From assembly GCA_947460085.1 (NCBI GenBank), contig CANHGA010000110.1, forward strand, positions 1-7,006: a stretch of 7,006 bases of DNA. Direction: 5' to 3'. The position numbers and the translations under genes are program-made. The DNA comes from Synechococcaceae cyanobacterium (lineage in GTDB: Bacteria; Cyanobacteriota; Cyanobacteriia; PCC-6307; Cyanobiaceae). The notes under the pieces are model-generated. The model made no database searches, was not told the DNA's origin, and was given only the letters and a program-made list of their open reading frames with translations. This document shows positions 1-6,224 of the stretch, in pieces (within the stretch, counting starts at the first letter, position 1; every line of letters starts with the position of its first letter).

Positions 1-1
1 A

Positions 2-694
2 TTCCTCTATCCCCTGCTGCAGGGTTACGACTCCCATGCCATCGAGGCGGATCTGGAGCTGGGGGGCACCGATCAGAAATTCAATGTGGCCATGGGCCGC
101 GATTTGCAGCGCCACTTCGGCCAACGCCCCCAATTTGGGATGTTGCTGCCCATCTTGCCGGGGCTCGATGGGGTCCAGAAGATGAGCAAGAGCCTGGGCA
201 ACACCGTGGGCCTCGCGGAGGATCCCCTCTCGATGTATTCCAAGCTTGAGAAGGTGCCCGATGCCGTTGTCGACACCTATCTGACCCTGCTCACCGATTT
301 GGATTTGGCCGCCCTGCCCGCCAACCCAAGGGAGCGCCAAAAAGCCATGGCCCTGGAGGTCACCCGCCAGCGCCATGGCTCAGCGGCGGCCCAGCAGGCC
401 CAGCTGGATGCGGCCACGTTGGTGGGAGGGGCTGCTGGCAGTGGGGCCGCTGATGCGGAGGTGCCCGCCGCTTCCATGGCCCAGGTGAACTTCCCGGCCA
501 AGGCCTTTTATCTGCTCGCTGCCGTGGGCATCTGCGCGAGCAGCAGTGACGCCCGCCGCCAGATCCAAGGGGGTGGGGTGAAACTCGATGGCGCCAAGTT
601 GGCCGATCCCAACCAGGAGTTCGCTGATGCATCGGCCCTGGAAGGCAAGGTGCTCCAGCTGGGTAAAAAGACCTTCAGACGCTTGGTGGCCTGA
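2..694 (+). CDS. tyrS: Tyrosyl-tRNA synthetase, type 2 (5' end outside window)
   Basis: Class I aminoacyl-tRNA synthetase that charges tRNA-Tyr with tyrosine in the cytoplasm. Only the last 230 residues are present; the frame is open from base 2 and the N-terminal HIGH-like part of the Rossmann fold lies upstream. Visible are the tyrosine-site segment YPLLQGYDS (from base 8), the ELGGTDQKFN segment, and an intact KMSKS loop at 179-193. KMSKS, rather than the KFGKT of the E. coli-type enzyme, together with the GGTDQKFN context places it in the type 2 group. The last ~67 residues, beginning near FPAKAFYLL, form an S4 RNA-binding domain with the usual 'ARRQIQGGGVKLDG' pattern and end in RRLVA. 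The TGA stop is at 692-694. pyrF follows after 20 bp with no terminator between, so the two are probably co-transcribed. No defects are seen in the visible part. Confidence 0.96.
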   Translation, partial: FLYPLLQGYDSHAIEADLELGGTDQKFNVAMGRDLQRHFGQRPQFGMLLPILPGLDGVQKMSKSLGNTVGLAEDPLSMYSKLEKVPDAVVDTYLTLLTDLDLAALPANPRERQKAMALEVTRQRHGSAAAQQAQLDAATLVGGAAGSGAADAEVPAASMAQVNFPAKAFYLLAAVGICASSSDARRQIQGGGVKLDGAKLADPNQEFADASALEGKVLQLGKKTFRRLVA

Positions 695-698
695 AGCC
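680..698 (+). repeat. Left copy of a 19-bp inverted repeat at the tyrS 3' end
   Basis: CGCTTGGTGGCCTGAAGCC spans the tyrS stop codon. It matches the reverse complement of 1516-1534 at 18 of 19 positions. The pair encloses pyrF exactly. In both copies the sequence encodes the C-terminal R-L-V-A-stop of the host gene. Confidence 0.6.
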
Positions 699-714
699 CC
701 GTCCCTCCCTCGCC

Positions 715-1488
715 ATGCCCCGAAACCCAGCTCCTAACCAAGCCGCCAACCATGCTCCCAACCAAGTTTCTGCAGAACGCTTGATCCTTGCCCTCGATGG
801 CATGGACTCGGGGCAAGCCATCGCCTTGGTCCAGTCGATCCCTGGGCTGCGTTGGGTGAAGGTGGGCCTGGAGCTCCATGGGGCCGCTGGTCCAGCGGTG
901 GTGGCCCAGCTGCGGGAGCTCGGCCTGCGGGTGTTCCTTGACCTCAAGTTCCACGACATCCCAGCCACCATGGCGGGGGCTTGCCGCAGTGCCGCCCGGT
1001 TAGGGGCGGAGCTGATCACGGTCCATGCCTGCGCCGGTAGCGAGGCCCTCAAGGCCGCCCAAGAAGCCGCCCTGGCGGCCGCTGATCAGGCGGGGCTTGC
1101 TTCGCCCACCCTGCTGGCTGTGACCGTGCTCACCAGTTGGGAGCAGGCTGCTTTTGCCCGGGAACTGGCCGTTCCCGAACCTGTGGCGGCCTACGTGGGC
1201 CGGCTGGCGCGCCTGGCCGCCGGGGCCGGCATTGGTGGTTGCGTGTGCTCGCCCCTCGAGGTGGCGGCGCTTCGGGCCGACCATCCCGAGCCCTTTGCCC
1301 TAGTCACTCCAGGCATTCGCCCCGCCGGCTCGGCCCTGGGGGACCAGCAGCGGGTGCTGACCCCTGCCCAGGCGATCGCTGCCGGATCCAGCCACTTGGT
1401 AATTGGCCGGCCAATTACGGCGGCCCAAGATCCGGCCCAGGCTTTTGATGCCATTTGCCGCAGCTTGGAGGCCGGGCCTGCTGGCTAA
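715..1488 (+). CDS. pyrF: Orotidine 5'-phosphate decarboxylase (OMP decarboxylase)
   Basis: Decarboxylates OMP to UMP, the last step of de novo pyrimidine synthesis; a cytoplasmic TIM-barrel dimer. At 257 residues it is slightly longer than the usual 230-245 of the short bacterial (group I) form, because of an N-terminal extension. The first strand is LILALDGMD (from residue 23). The catalytic D-x-K-x-x-D array is D76, K78, D81 in FLDLKFHDIPATM. TVHACAG, VTVLTSW and VTPGIRP follow, and the phosphate-binding loop is VIGRPITAA (from residue 229, R232). The ATG at 715 is the only plausible start, since no other ATG/GTG is in frame before the first strand. No Shine-Dalgarno sequence is visible, so initiation may depend on coupling to tyrS 20 bp upstream. 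Residues 6-17 are a low-complexity APNQ/AANH/APNQ repeat unlikely to belong to the barrel. A TAA stop is followed by a hairpin. Confidence 0.96.
   Translation: MPRNPAPNQAANHAPNQVSAERLILALDGMDSGQAIALVQSIPGLRWVKVGLELHGAAGPAVVAQLRELGLRVFLDLKFHDIPATMAGACRSAARLGAELITVHACAGSEALKAAQEAALAAADQAGLASPTLLAVTVLTSWEQAAFARELAVPEPVAAYVGRLARLAAGAGIGGCVCSPLEVAALRADHPEPFALVTPGIRPAGSALGDQQRVLTPAQAIAAGSSHLVIGRPITAAQDPAQAFDAICRSLEAGPAG
730..765 (+). repeat. Three 12-bp degenerate tandem units in the pyrF N-terminal extension
   Basis: GCTCCTAACCAA, GCCGCCAACCAT and GCTCCCAACCAA lie end to end in frame and encode APNQ, AANH and APNQ. The first and third units differ at one base; the middle one is more diverged. The array sits in the non-conserved leader of PyrF before the first barrel strand. 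It looks like in-frame repeat expansion that lengthened the N-terminus. Confidence 0.7.
1372..1379. repeat. HIP1 octamer GCGATCGC (in pyrF)
   Basis: Perfect match to the highly iterated palindrome HIP1 that is over-represented in many cyanobacterial genomes. It lies within pyrF coding sequence. Only two copies occur in this 7-kb window (the other at 4523-4530), far below the density of HIP1-rich freshwater species. It therefore supports a cyanobacterial origin only weakly. Confidence 0.7.
1399..1418. repeat. Perfect 20-bp palindrome inside pyrF
   Basis: GTAATTGGCCGGCCAATTAC reads identically on both strands with no spacer. It encodes VIGRPIT, the conserved phosphate-binding loop of PyrF. It contains an FseI-type GGCCGGCC core flanked by AATT-containing arms. 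Codon choice could produce it by chance; a role as a protein-binding or structural site is speculative. Confidence 0.75.
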
Positions 1489-1491
1489 GGG

Positions 1492-1511
1492 ACCCGCTTT
1501 ATCGGGTTTTT
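1492..1511 (+). terminator. Probable intrinsic terminator after pyrF
   Basis: ACCCG (1492-1496) pairs with CGGGT (1503-1507) around a six-base loop, and TTTT follows directly (1508-1511), 3 nt after the pyrF stop. The stem is only 5 bp, so efficiency may be modest. On the minus strand the same hairpin lacks a following T-run, so it serves the tyrS-pyrF side better than the convergent dgdA side. Confidence 0.55.
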
Positions 1512-1515
1512 AATC

Positions 1516-1534
1516 GGCTTCAGGCCACCAGGCG
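1516..1534 (-). repeat. Right copy of the 19-bp inverted repeat at the dgdA 3' end
   Basis: On the minus strand this reads CGCCTGGTGGCCTGAAGCC, covering the last codons and stop of the glycosyltransferase gene. It differs from the copy at 680-698 by a single base. It starts 4 bp beyond the T-run of the pyrF terminator. Confidence 0.6.
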
Positions 1535-2740
1535 GCTTCCCTGGGGAACCAGTTGGCTGTAGAGCTTTTCCAGGGCATCGATATTGCCCTCGAGGGTGTA
1601 GCGCTCCAGGGCCCGCTGCCGGGCCTGCCGCCCCAGCTCCGCCGTGAGCACGGGCTGGTCGCGCAGCACCGGCAGCAAGGTGCGCAATTGGGTGGTGACC
1701 CCTTGGGTGCTGATCACAATCCCGGCCCCCCCCTCCAACACCTCGCCATCGGCACCGGCATCGGTGGCCACGCAGGCCGTGCCGCTGGCCATGGCTTCGA
1801 GTAGGGCGAGGGAGAGCCCCTCCACGAGCGACGGCAGCAGGAACACCTCGGCCAGCTGTTGCAGGGCGACCCGAATCTCCAGCCGGGGCTCGTAGCCCCA
1901 CCACACCACATCTGTTTCCGCGTCGTTGGCCTGCAGGGAGCTGCGCAGGGGGCCGTCGCCCACGATCAACAGCACGCAGCCCGCCGGCCGCACCAGCCGC
2001 CAGGCTTTGAGCAGGGCCTCCACGTTTTTCTCGGTGGCCACCCGGCCCATGTAGAGAAACACCCTTCTGCCGGCAAACCGCCGCTGCAGCTGGCAGAGCT
2101 CCGGGCTGGGGCTCGCTCCGGCCGGTTTCCAGGTGTTGGGGTCGACCCCGTTGGGGATGACAGCGAGGCGGTCTGGACGCACCCCCAGGCGCATCAGTAC
2201 CTCGGCCTGTAAGTCGGAGAACACAATCACCCGGTCAAATTTGGCTAGGGCCGGGGCATAGAGCTGGTAGGTGAGCTGCTGGGTGCCGGCGGTGATATTG
2301 CGAAGGCTGGCGTCAAAGGCGGGGTGGAAGGTGGCGACCAGGGGCACCCCCAGTTGCTGGCAAAGGTCGGGAAGCCGGAAGTCGAGGGGGGAGAGGGTGA
2401 GGCTGGCGTGCACCACATCCGGGCGCAGCCGCTCGAGGGATTCCCGGAGCTCCCGTTGGGCCCCGGGGGAGGGGATCGTGTAAACCTGCGATTTCACGAG
2501 GTAGGGCAGGGCTACCTCGGGCCCCCCACCCAGACCATCTGGCCCACTGCCAGGACTATCGGAGCTATCGACCCCGAGCTCTTCGGCCAGGGTGGTTGGG
2601 GACGGTCGACCGGCTGGGGTGTCGAAATGGATAAAGCTGATCCCATGGCCTCGGCTCCGCAGGGCATGGGTGGTGCTGAGGCCGTAGGTGACATTGCCGC
2701 AAAAGGGCGATTTCTTGCCTAGCCAGGCAATGTGGGCCAC
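1520..2740 (-). CDS. dgdA: GT4 glycosyltransferase, probable digalactosyldiacylglycerol synthase
   Basis: A 406-residue GT-B fold glycosyltransferase of family GT4. The N-terminal acceptor domain starts MAHIAWLGKKSPFCGNVTYG and includes HASLTLSPLDF (111-121) and TFHPAFD (137-143). The C-terminal donor domain has AVIPNGVD (193-200), GRVATEKN (232-239), LLIVGDGPL (257-265) and the E-x7-E signature E307/E315 in VEGLSLALLEAMASG. The N-terminal block resembles, from memory, the cyanobacterial DgdA (Slr1508-type) galactosyltransferase that makes DGDG from MGDG for thylakoid membranes. That assignment is inference; the fold class is secure. The start is GTG at 2738-2740, 27 nt after the transporter stop, and fits the family N-terminus; an in-frame TAG upstream allows no other start. 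No clear Shine-Dalgarno sequence. Residues 56-74 are a Gly/Ser/Pro-rich linker. Last gene of the minus-strand run, convergent with pyrF. Confidence 0.75.
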   Translation of the reverse strand: MAHIAWLGKKSPFCGNVTYGLSTTHALRSRGHGISFIHFDTPAGRPSPTTLAEELGVDSSDSPGSGPDGLGGGPEVALPYLVKSQVYTIPSPGAQRELRESLERLRPDVVHASLTLSPLDFRLPDLCQQLGVPLVATFHPAFDASLRNITAGTQQLTYQLYAPALAKFDRVIVFSDLQAEVLMRLGVRPDRLAVIPNGVDPNTWKPAGASPSPELCQLQRRFAGRRVFLYMGRVATEKNVEALLKAWRLVRPAGCVLLIVGDGPLRSSLQANDAETDVVWWGYEPRLEIRVALQQLAEVFLLPSLVEGLSLALLEAMASGTACVATDAGADGEVLEGGAGIVISTQGVTTQLRTLLPVLRDQPVLTAELGRQARQRALERYTLEGNIDALEKLYSQLVPQGSRLVA

Positions 2741-2767
2741 CAGGGCTGGAGCATCCGGAGGTTCACG

Positions 2768-4159
2768 CTAACAGCGTCGCCAGGGCCGCTCAAAGAGGGC
2801 CGCCACCAGGGCGATCCCTGCCAGGACCCAAAGCACTGGCAGCAATCCATACCAACTCACGACCGTGCCAGCCAGGACCAAGGGCAGGCTGAGGGCAATG
2901 TTGATCAGGTTGTTTTGGAGGCCGAAAACCTTGCCGCGAAGGGATTCTGGTGTGTCTTCCTGGATGGTGGTTTGGGCCGGAATCGCCAGGAGCGCCGCTC
3001 CGATGCCCAGGATCGCGCAGAGGGCCAGGGTGAGGCCCAGCTGGCCGCGGAATTGGCCCAGCAGCAGCAGGCAACAGGCAATCGTGCCCAGGCCCGTGGA
3101 GGCGAGGGTGCGGCGGCGTAGGCCATGGCCCCATTGGGCCACCCCAATCGCCCCAACGGCCAGGCCCATCCCACTCATGGCCAGCAGGATGCCGAACTGG
3201 GTGGGGCCAAGCACCTTGATCGCTGAAGCCAGGCTGATGGCCAGCACGTAGAGCGCGGCGAGCAGGCTGTAAAGCAACACCAGCTGGATCATGGCGCTGC
3301 GCACGCTGCTGCGCTCTTTCAGCACCTGGAGGCCATCACCCATTTCCCCCCAGATGCTGGTGCCAGTGGGTTGGCGGGGGGGCTCGTTGAACCGGATTCG
3401 GGCAATCGAGAGGGCTGCGATCCCATAGCAAATGGGCAGCAAGACAAATTCGCCGTCGTTGATGCCGATGTGGGCCAGCAGCCCTTGCAGCAGCCTCAGG
3501 ATCGGATCCCCGAGGGCAAAGCCCACGATCGTGGCGCCCATGCTGGTGGCTTGATAGAGCGAATTGGCTGCGAGCAGCTGGGGCTTGGGCACCAGCATCG
3601 GGATCGCCGCTTGCTCGGCGGGAGCAAAAAACTGGGTGAGTACCGATTCGCAGAAGGTGATCACCACCAGACCCCAATAGCCCCAGCTCAGCCCCAGCCA
3701 TTGGGGGCCATCGATCAAACACAGGGGGATCAGCAGGCTCAGGCCAACCCTGAGGCCGTTGGAGGCCACCATCACCTCCCGCTTGGGCCAGCGGTCGGCC
3801 CAGACCCCCGCTACCAGGCCAAGCACCATGGCCGGGATGGTGTTGGCCACATAGATGCCCGTGGCCAGCAGGGTGATCAGCTGGGCGCGGGTATCCAAAT
3901 TAAAATTGAAGGCCCCGGCGGCTTCGGCGATGGCCCCCTCACTGGGTGGTGCGGTGGTCACCCAGTACTGGGCGATCAAAAACACCATGAACACGATGTA
4001 GAACTTGTCGGCCAGCTGGCTGAAGAGCTGGCCGATCCAAAGTTTCCGGAATTCCGGCAGGGTGAGCACACCCAACACCCCGGTACCTGGTCCGGGGTTG
4101 GATCCTTTGGGGGCTGGATGGCCGCGCAAGCTGGTTTGTCTGCGGTTCTGGTCCGTCAT
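2768..4159 (-). CDS. MFS transporter, MFS_3 (EntS-like) family, substrate unknown
   Basis: A 463-residue integral membrane protein with about 12 hydrophobic segments (roughly 38-62, 93-119, 131-149, 158-178, 200-220, 234-254, 288-313, 319-341, 352-370, 373-396, 413-435, 437-455). MFS motif A is present after the second segment as GVWADRWPKR (118-127). FFAPAEQAAIPMLVPKPQLLAANSL (177-201, shown here as landmarks FAPAEQ and LLAANSL) and the late ESLRGKVFG (405-413) are typical of the MFS_3 branch of proton-driven exporters. A hydrophilic N-terminus of ~35 residues and an external loop of ~25 residues between segments 1 and 2 are seen. The ATG start overlaps the recO TGA as ATGA, indicating translational coupling. 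The substrate cannot be read from sequence; proximity to dgdA does not prove a lipid role. The TAG stop is in frame with the dgdA start. Confidence 0.88.
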   Translation of the reverse strand: MTDQNRRQTSLRGHPAPKGSNPGPGTGVLGVLTLPEFRKLWIGQLFSQLADKFYIVFMVFLIAQYWVTTAPPSEGAIAEAAGAFNFNLDTRAQLITLLATGIYVANTIPAMVLGLVAGVWADRWPKREVMVASNGLRVGLSLLIPLCLIDGPQWLGLSWGYWGLVVITFCESVLTQFFAPAEQAAIPMLVPKPQLLAANSLYQATSMGATIVGFALGDPILRLLQGLLAHIGINDGEFVLLPICYGIAALSIARIRFNEPPRQPTGTSIWGEMGDGLQVLKERSSVRSAMIQLVLLYSLLAALYVLAISLASAIKVLGPTQFGILLAMSGMGLAVGAIGVAQWGHGLRRRTLASTGLGTIACCLLLLGQFRGQLGLTLALCAILGIGAALLAIPAQTTIQEDTPESLRGKVFGLQNNLINIALSLPLVLAGTVVSWYGLLPVLWVLAGIALVAALFERPWRRC

Positions 4160-4938
4160 GATGGTCCAAAGCCCATGCGAAGCAGCTTGAAGGCCCTGGG
4201 GCGGCGCCCCAGATGCTCGCTACACCAGCTCTCCACCAGATCGAGCAGGTGCACCCAAACCGCTTCGGGCCCCATGAGTTCCCCGTCCCGTTTGCGCGGC
4301 AGGGCGGGCCGCAGTAGCCGTTGCAGCAGGGCCAATTCGGAGGCGTTGAGCACCACCCGGGCCCCGGCGATGGCACCAATGGCCAGGCCTTCGCTGGGCA
4401 CCAGGCTGCAACGCCAATCCCAGTTGCCGATGGGGGGGGCCAAGGGCTCCCCGGTGCGGCTGCATTCGGCCATGGGCAAGGCATAGCCGCCGAGGGCCAG
4501 CAGGTGGATGGATCCCTGCACGGCGATCGCCAGGGCTTCGAGATTGGGGCCGTGCCCGCGGACCAGTTCCTCGAGCCGTCCGAGCTGCATCAGCACATCG
4601 CCCAGGATTCCCGGTGCTGGGGTGCCTGTGGGAACCAGCGCCAGGCACAGTTCGGCCAGGGCCTGGGCTGCGGAGAGGGTCTCGAGCCGTTGGCCCAGCT
4701 GGCTGTAGTTGTGCAGTGTCTTGAGTTGGCGCACCCGTTGCAGGCCGCTGCCCCCGCCCACCTGCAGCCGGAGGTGGGCCAGGGGCACGGCTCCAGCCAA
4801 GCTGCTTTTGGGCCGGCGAGCTCCGGGAACGGCAAGCCGCAACAGGCCCTCCTGATCCGTCAGCAGGGTGAGGAGGCGATCGTTTTCCCCCAGGGGTTTG
4901 CTGCTCAAGGCCAGCCCCTCAACGCTCTGCTCAGGCAC
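4156..4938 (-). CDS. recO: DNA repair protein RecO
   Basis: Recombination mediator that, with RecR, loads RecA onto SSB-coated single-stranded DNA and anneals strands in gap repair. The 260 residues match the family length. The N-terminal OB-fold (about 1-80) starts VEGLALSSKPLGENDRLLTLLT and continues GLLRLAVPGARRPKSSLAG. A helical region follows, with PNLEALAIAVQGSIHLLALGGYA near 131-153. The zinc-finger region found in many RecO proteins is degenerate: only C159 and C177 remain where C-x2-C pairs would be expected, so zinc binding is probably lost. The start is GTG at 4936-4938, chosen because the family N-terminus begins here and the only upstream in-frame codons run back eight sense codons to the deoC stop. 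This start lies in a 16-bp tandem repeat, so its initiation region is duplicated. The stop overlaps the transporter start by 4 bp. Confidence 0.93.
   Translation of the reverse strand: MPEQSVEGLALSSKPLGENDRLLTLLTDQEGLLRLAVPGARRPKSSLAGAVPLAHLRLQVGGGSGLQRVRQLKTLHNYSQLGQRLETLSAAQALAELCLALVPTGTPAPGILGDVLMQLGRLEELVRGHGPNLEALAIAVQGSIHLLALGGYALPMAECSRTGEPLAPPIGNWDWRCSLVPSEGLAIGAIAGARVVLNASELALLQRLLRPALPRKRDGELMGPEAVWVHLLDLVESWCSEHLGRRPRAFKLLRMGFGPS
4523..4530. repeat. HIP1 octamer GCGATCGC (in recO)
   Basis: Second perfect HIP1 palindrome of the window, inside recO coding sequence. GCGATCGT at 4876-4883 is a near match. Confidence 0.7.
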
Positions 4939-4971
4939 GGCTCTGCTCAGGCACGTTTTGGCTCAAGCACG
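4924..4971. repeat. 16-bp tandem repeat across the deoC-recO junction
   Basis: On the plus strand GCTCTGCTCAGGCACG occurs twice, perfectly and back to back, at 4924-4939 and 4940-4955. A third, decayed unit at 4956-4971 keeps GCTCAAGCACG in the same 16-bp phase (11 of 16 positions). The array covers the deoC stop codon, the whole 24-nt intergenic gap and the first five codons of recO. On the coding strand each unit holds GTGCCTGA or GTGCTTGA, i.e. a start codon with an overlapping stop. It probably arose by slipped-strand duplication. Confidence 0.9.
4931..4970 (-). other. Two overlapping 7-codon mini-ORFs between deoC and recO
   Basis: On the minus strand GTG at 4970-4968 opens an ORF of seven codons ending in TGA at 4949-4947. 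A second GTG at 4954-4952 opens another seven-codon ORF ending in TGA at 4933-4931. Each start overlaps the stop before it within the octamer GTGCYTGA: deoC stop with mini-ORF 1, mini-ORF 1 stop with mini-ORF 2, and mini-ORF 2 stop with the recO GTG. The predicted peptides are VLEPKRA and VPEQSRA (first residue read as Met if initiated). Whether they are translated is unknown; they are a by-product of the repeat but could pass terminating ribosomes down to recO. Confidence 0.3.
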
Positions 4972-5637
4972 CAACGCCTGCATGAGGGCAATTCCCCTGC
5001 TGGTGCCGAGGCGGCTGGCGCCCGCTTCCACCAGGTCGAGGGCATGCTCGAGGCTGGCGATGCCACCGGAGGCCTTCACGGCTGCCCGGCCCCGGGCCAG
5101 GTCCCGCAGGGTTTGCACTTGCGCCACCGTGACCGGTGGGGCAAAGCCGCTGCCGCTTTTGAGATAGCGCACGCCGGCATCAATGCTGATCTCCACCAAC
5201 AGGGCGAGGGCCTCGCCGTCGAGGCGTCCGGCTTCCAGGATCACTTTCACCGGCCGGTCCAACTCGCAGATGGCGGCGAGTTCATCCAGCACCGCTGTGG
5301 TGTTGCCATCGGCGAGGGCGCCGAAATCCGGCACCACATCGAGTTCGTCGGCACCGGCCTCCAGGGCGGCTTCCGCTTCCGCTCGCTTGATCCGCTGGGG
5401 GATCGCGCCAAAGGGAAAGCCCACCACGGCGATCAGTTTTGGGCTTTGGCCTTTGCCGCTGCCGGAAAGGGGCAGTTTTTCGCGGGCCAACTCCACCCAG
5501 CGGGAGGCCACGCACACCCCGGCAAAACCAAAGTGACGGGCCTCATCGCAGCATCGGGCTATCGCCGCGCTGCCCTGGTGGGGATCGAGCAGGGCATGGT
5601 CGATCAAGGGGGCGAGGTCGGGACGGTCCCGGTTCAA
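4963..5637 (-). CDS. deoC: Deoxyribose-phosphate aldolase
   Basis: Class I aldolase that cleaves 2-deoxyribose 5-phosphate to glyceraldehyde 3-phosphate and acetaldehyde, letting deoxynucleoside carbon enter central metabolism. The 224 residues form a TIM barrel of normal length. Visible are LIDHALLDP (11-19), VVGFPFG (71-77), ADELDVVPDFGAL with the acid D100, the Schiff-base lysine K160 in YLKSGSGF, and the second active-site lysine K188 in VKASGGI. These correspond to the E. coli D102, K167 and K201 triad. The start is TTG at 5635-5637, overlapping the hpf TGA as TTGA. No ATG or GTG is in frame nearby, and the next TTG at codon 11 would remove part of the first strand region. Expression by coupling to hpf is therefore likely. 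recO follows across a repeat-built 24-nt gap. Confidence 0.94.
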   Translation of the reverse strand: MNRDRPDLAPLIDHALLDPHQGSAAIARCCDEARHFGFAGVCVASRWVELAREKLPLSGSGKGQSPKLIAVVGFPFGAIPQRIKRAEAEAALEAGADELDVVPDFGALADGNTTAVLDELAAICELDRPVKVILEAGRLDGEALALLVEISIDAGVRYLKSGSGFAPPVTVAQVQTLRDLARGRAAVKASGGIASLEHALDLVEAGASRLGTSRGIALMQALRA

Positions 5638-6224
5638 GGTTGCTTCGACTGAATTACGCCAAACCCCCCATGGTTGCGGCGATAGGCCACGTGGATTTGA
5701 CCACTGGCCGCATCGCGGAACACATAGAAATCGTGGTCGATCAGCTCGAGCTGGTGCAGGGCTTGATCCAGCTCCATGGCAGGCATCTCAAAGTATTTGC
5801 GACGGACGCCCCGGCTGGGCAGCGCGGGCTCTTTGCCAGCGGTGAGGGATGAGCTCACCGGCTGCTCGTCCACCACCGCTTCGGTGGGTGGAGTCAGGGA
5901 GGCTCGGTGCCCTGGGCTGTGGTGGTGGTCCTTAATCCTGTCGTGGTACCGCTGCAGTTGACGGCTGAGTTTGCTGGCGGCCAGATCAATGCTGGCGTAA
6001 AGATTGTCGCTGTGTTCCTGGGCGCGGATCACGGTCCCATTGGCAAAGACCGTCACCTCCACGGTCTGCTGCGGAACCCGGGGGTTGCGGGCGACCGAGA
6101 GGTGCACATCGGCTTCCTTGACCATGCCCTCGAAATGGTTGATGGCGCGACTCAGTTTGGTTTCGGTGTACTCGCGGATAGCTTCGGTGAGGTCAAGATT
6201 GCGGCCATGGATCAGCAGTTTCAT
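5634..6224 (-). CDS. hpf: Ribosome hibernation promoting factor, long form (LrtA)
   Basis: Binds the 30S decoding region and, through a C-terminal dimerisation domain, joins two 70S ribosomes into inactive 100S particles in darkness or stationary phase. In cyanobacteria the gene is known as lrtA, light-repressed transcript. 196 residues: the N-terminal S30AE/YfiA domain is about 1-97 (MKLLIHGRNLDLTEAIREY, with VEVTVFANGTVIRAQE), a His-rich and then low-complexity linker covers about 98-138, and the C-terminal domain is about 139-192 (RRKYFEMPAMELDQALHQ, DHDFYVFRDAASG, RNHGGFGVI). The frame stays open 124 codons further upstream, but that stretch is antisense to lipB and carries no HPF homology. 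The ATG at 6222-6224 matches the universal family N-terminus. No Shine-Dalgarno sequence is evident close to it. Likely first gene of a five-gene run; its stop overlaps deoC. Confidence 0.95.
   Translation of the reverse strand: MKLLIHGRNLDLTEAIREYTETKLSRAINHFEGMVKEADVHLSVARNPRVPQQTVEVTVFANGTVIRAQEHSDNLYASIDLAASKLSRQLQRYHDRIKDHHHSPGHRASLTPPTEAVVDEQPVSSSLTAGKEPALPSRGVRRKYFEMPAMELDQALHQLELIDHDFYVFRDAASGQIHVAYRRNHGGFGVIQSKQP

Noticed and set aside
1489..1519. Bidirectional terminator for pyrF and dgdA
   Set aside because: The hairpin has a T-run only on the plus strand; the minus strand reads CCCTTAG after the stem, so I annotate it for pyrF only.
3522..3533. CCACGATCGTGG palindrome in the MFS gene
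   Set aside because: Only 12 bp, within coding sequence, and of a size expected by chance in GC-rich DNA with frequent GATC-containing words.
3371..4486. A 371-codon open frame on the plus strand opposite the MFS gene and recO
   Set aside because: Antisense shadow. It lacks hydrophobic or domain structure, and the minus-strand frame has clear MFS and RecO motifs.
4321..5652. A 443-codon open frame on the plus strand opposite recO and deoC
   Set aside because: It is fully antisense to two well-recognised genes, crosses their junction, and has the Gly/Gln/His/Ala-rich composition typical of shadow frames in GC-rich DNA. No domain is recognisable.
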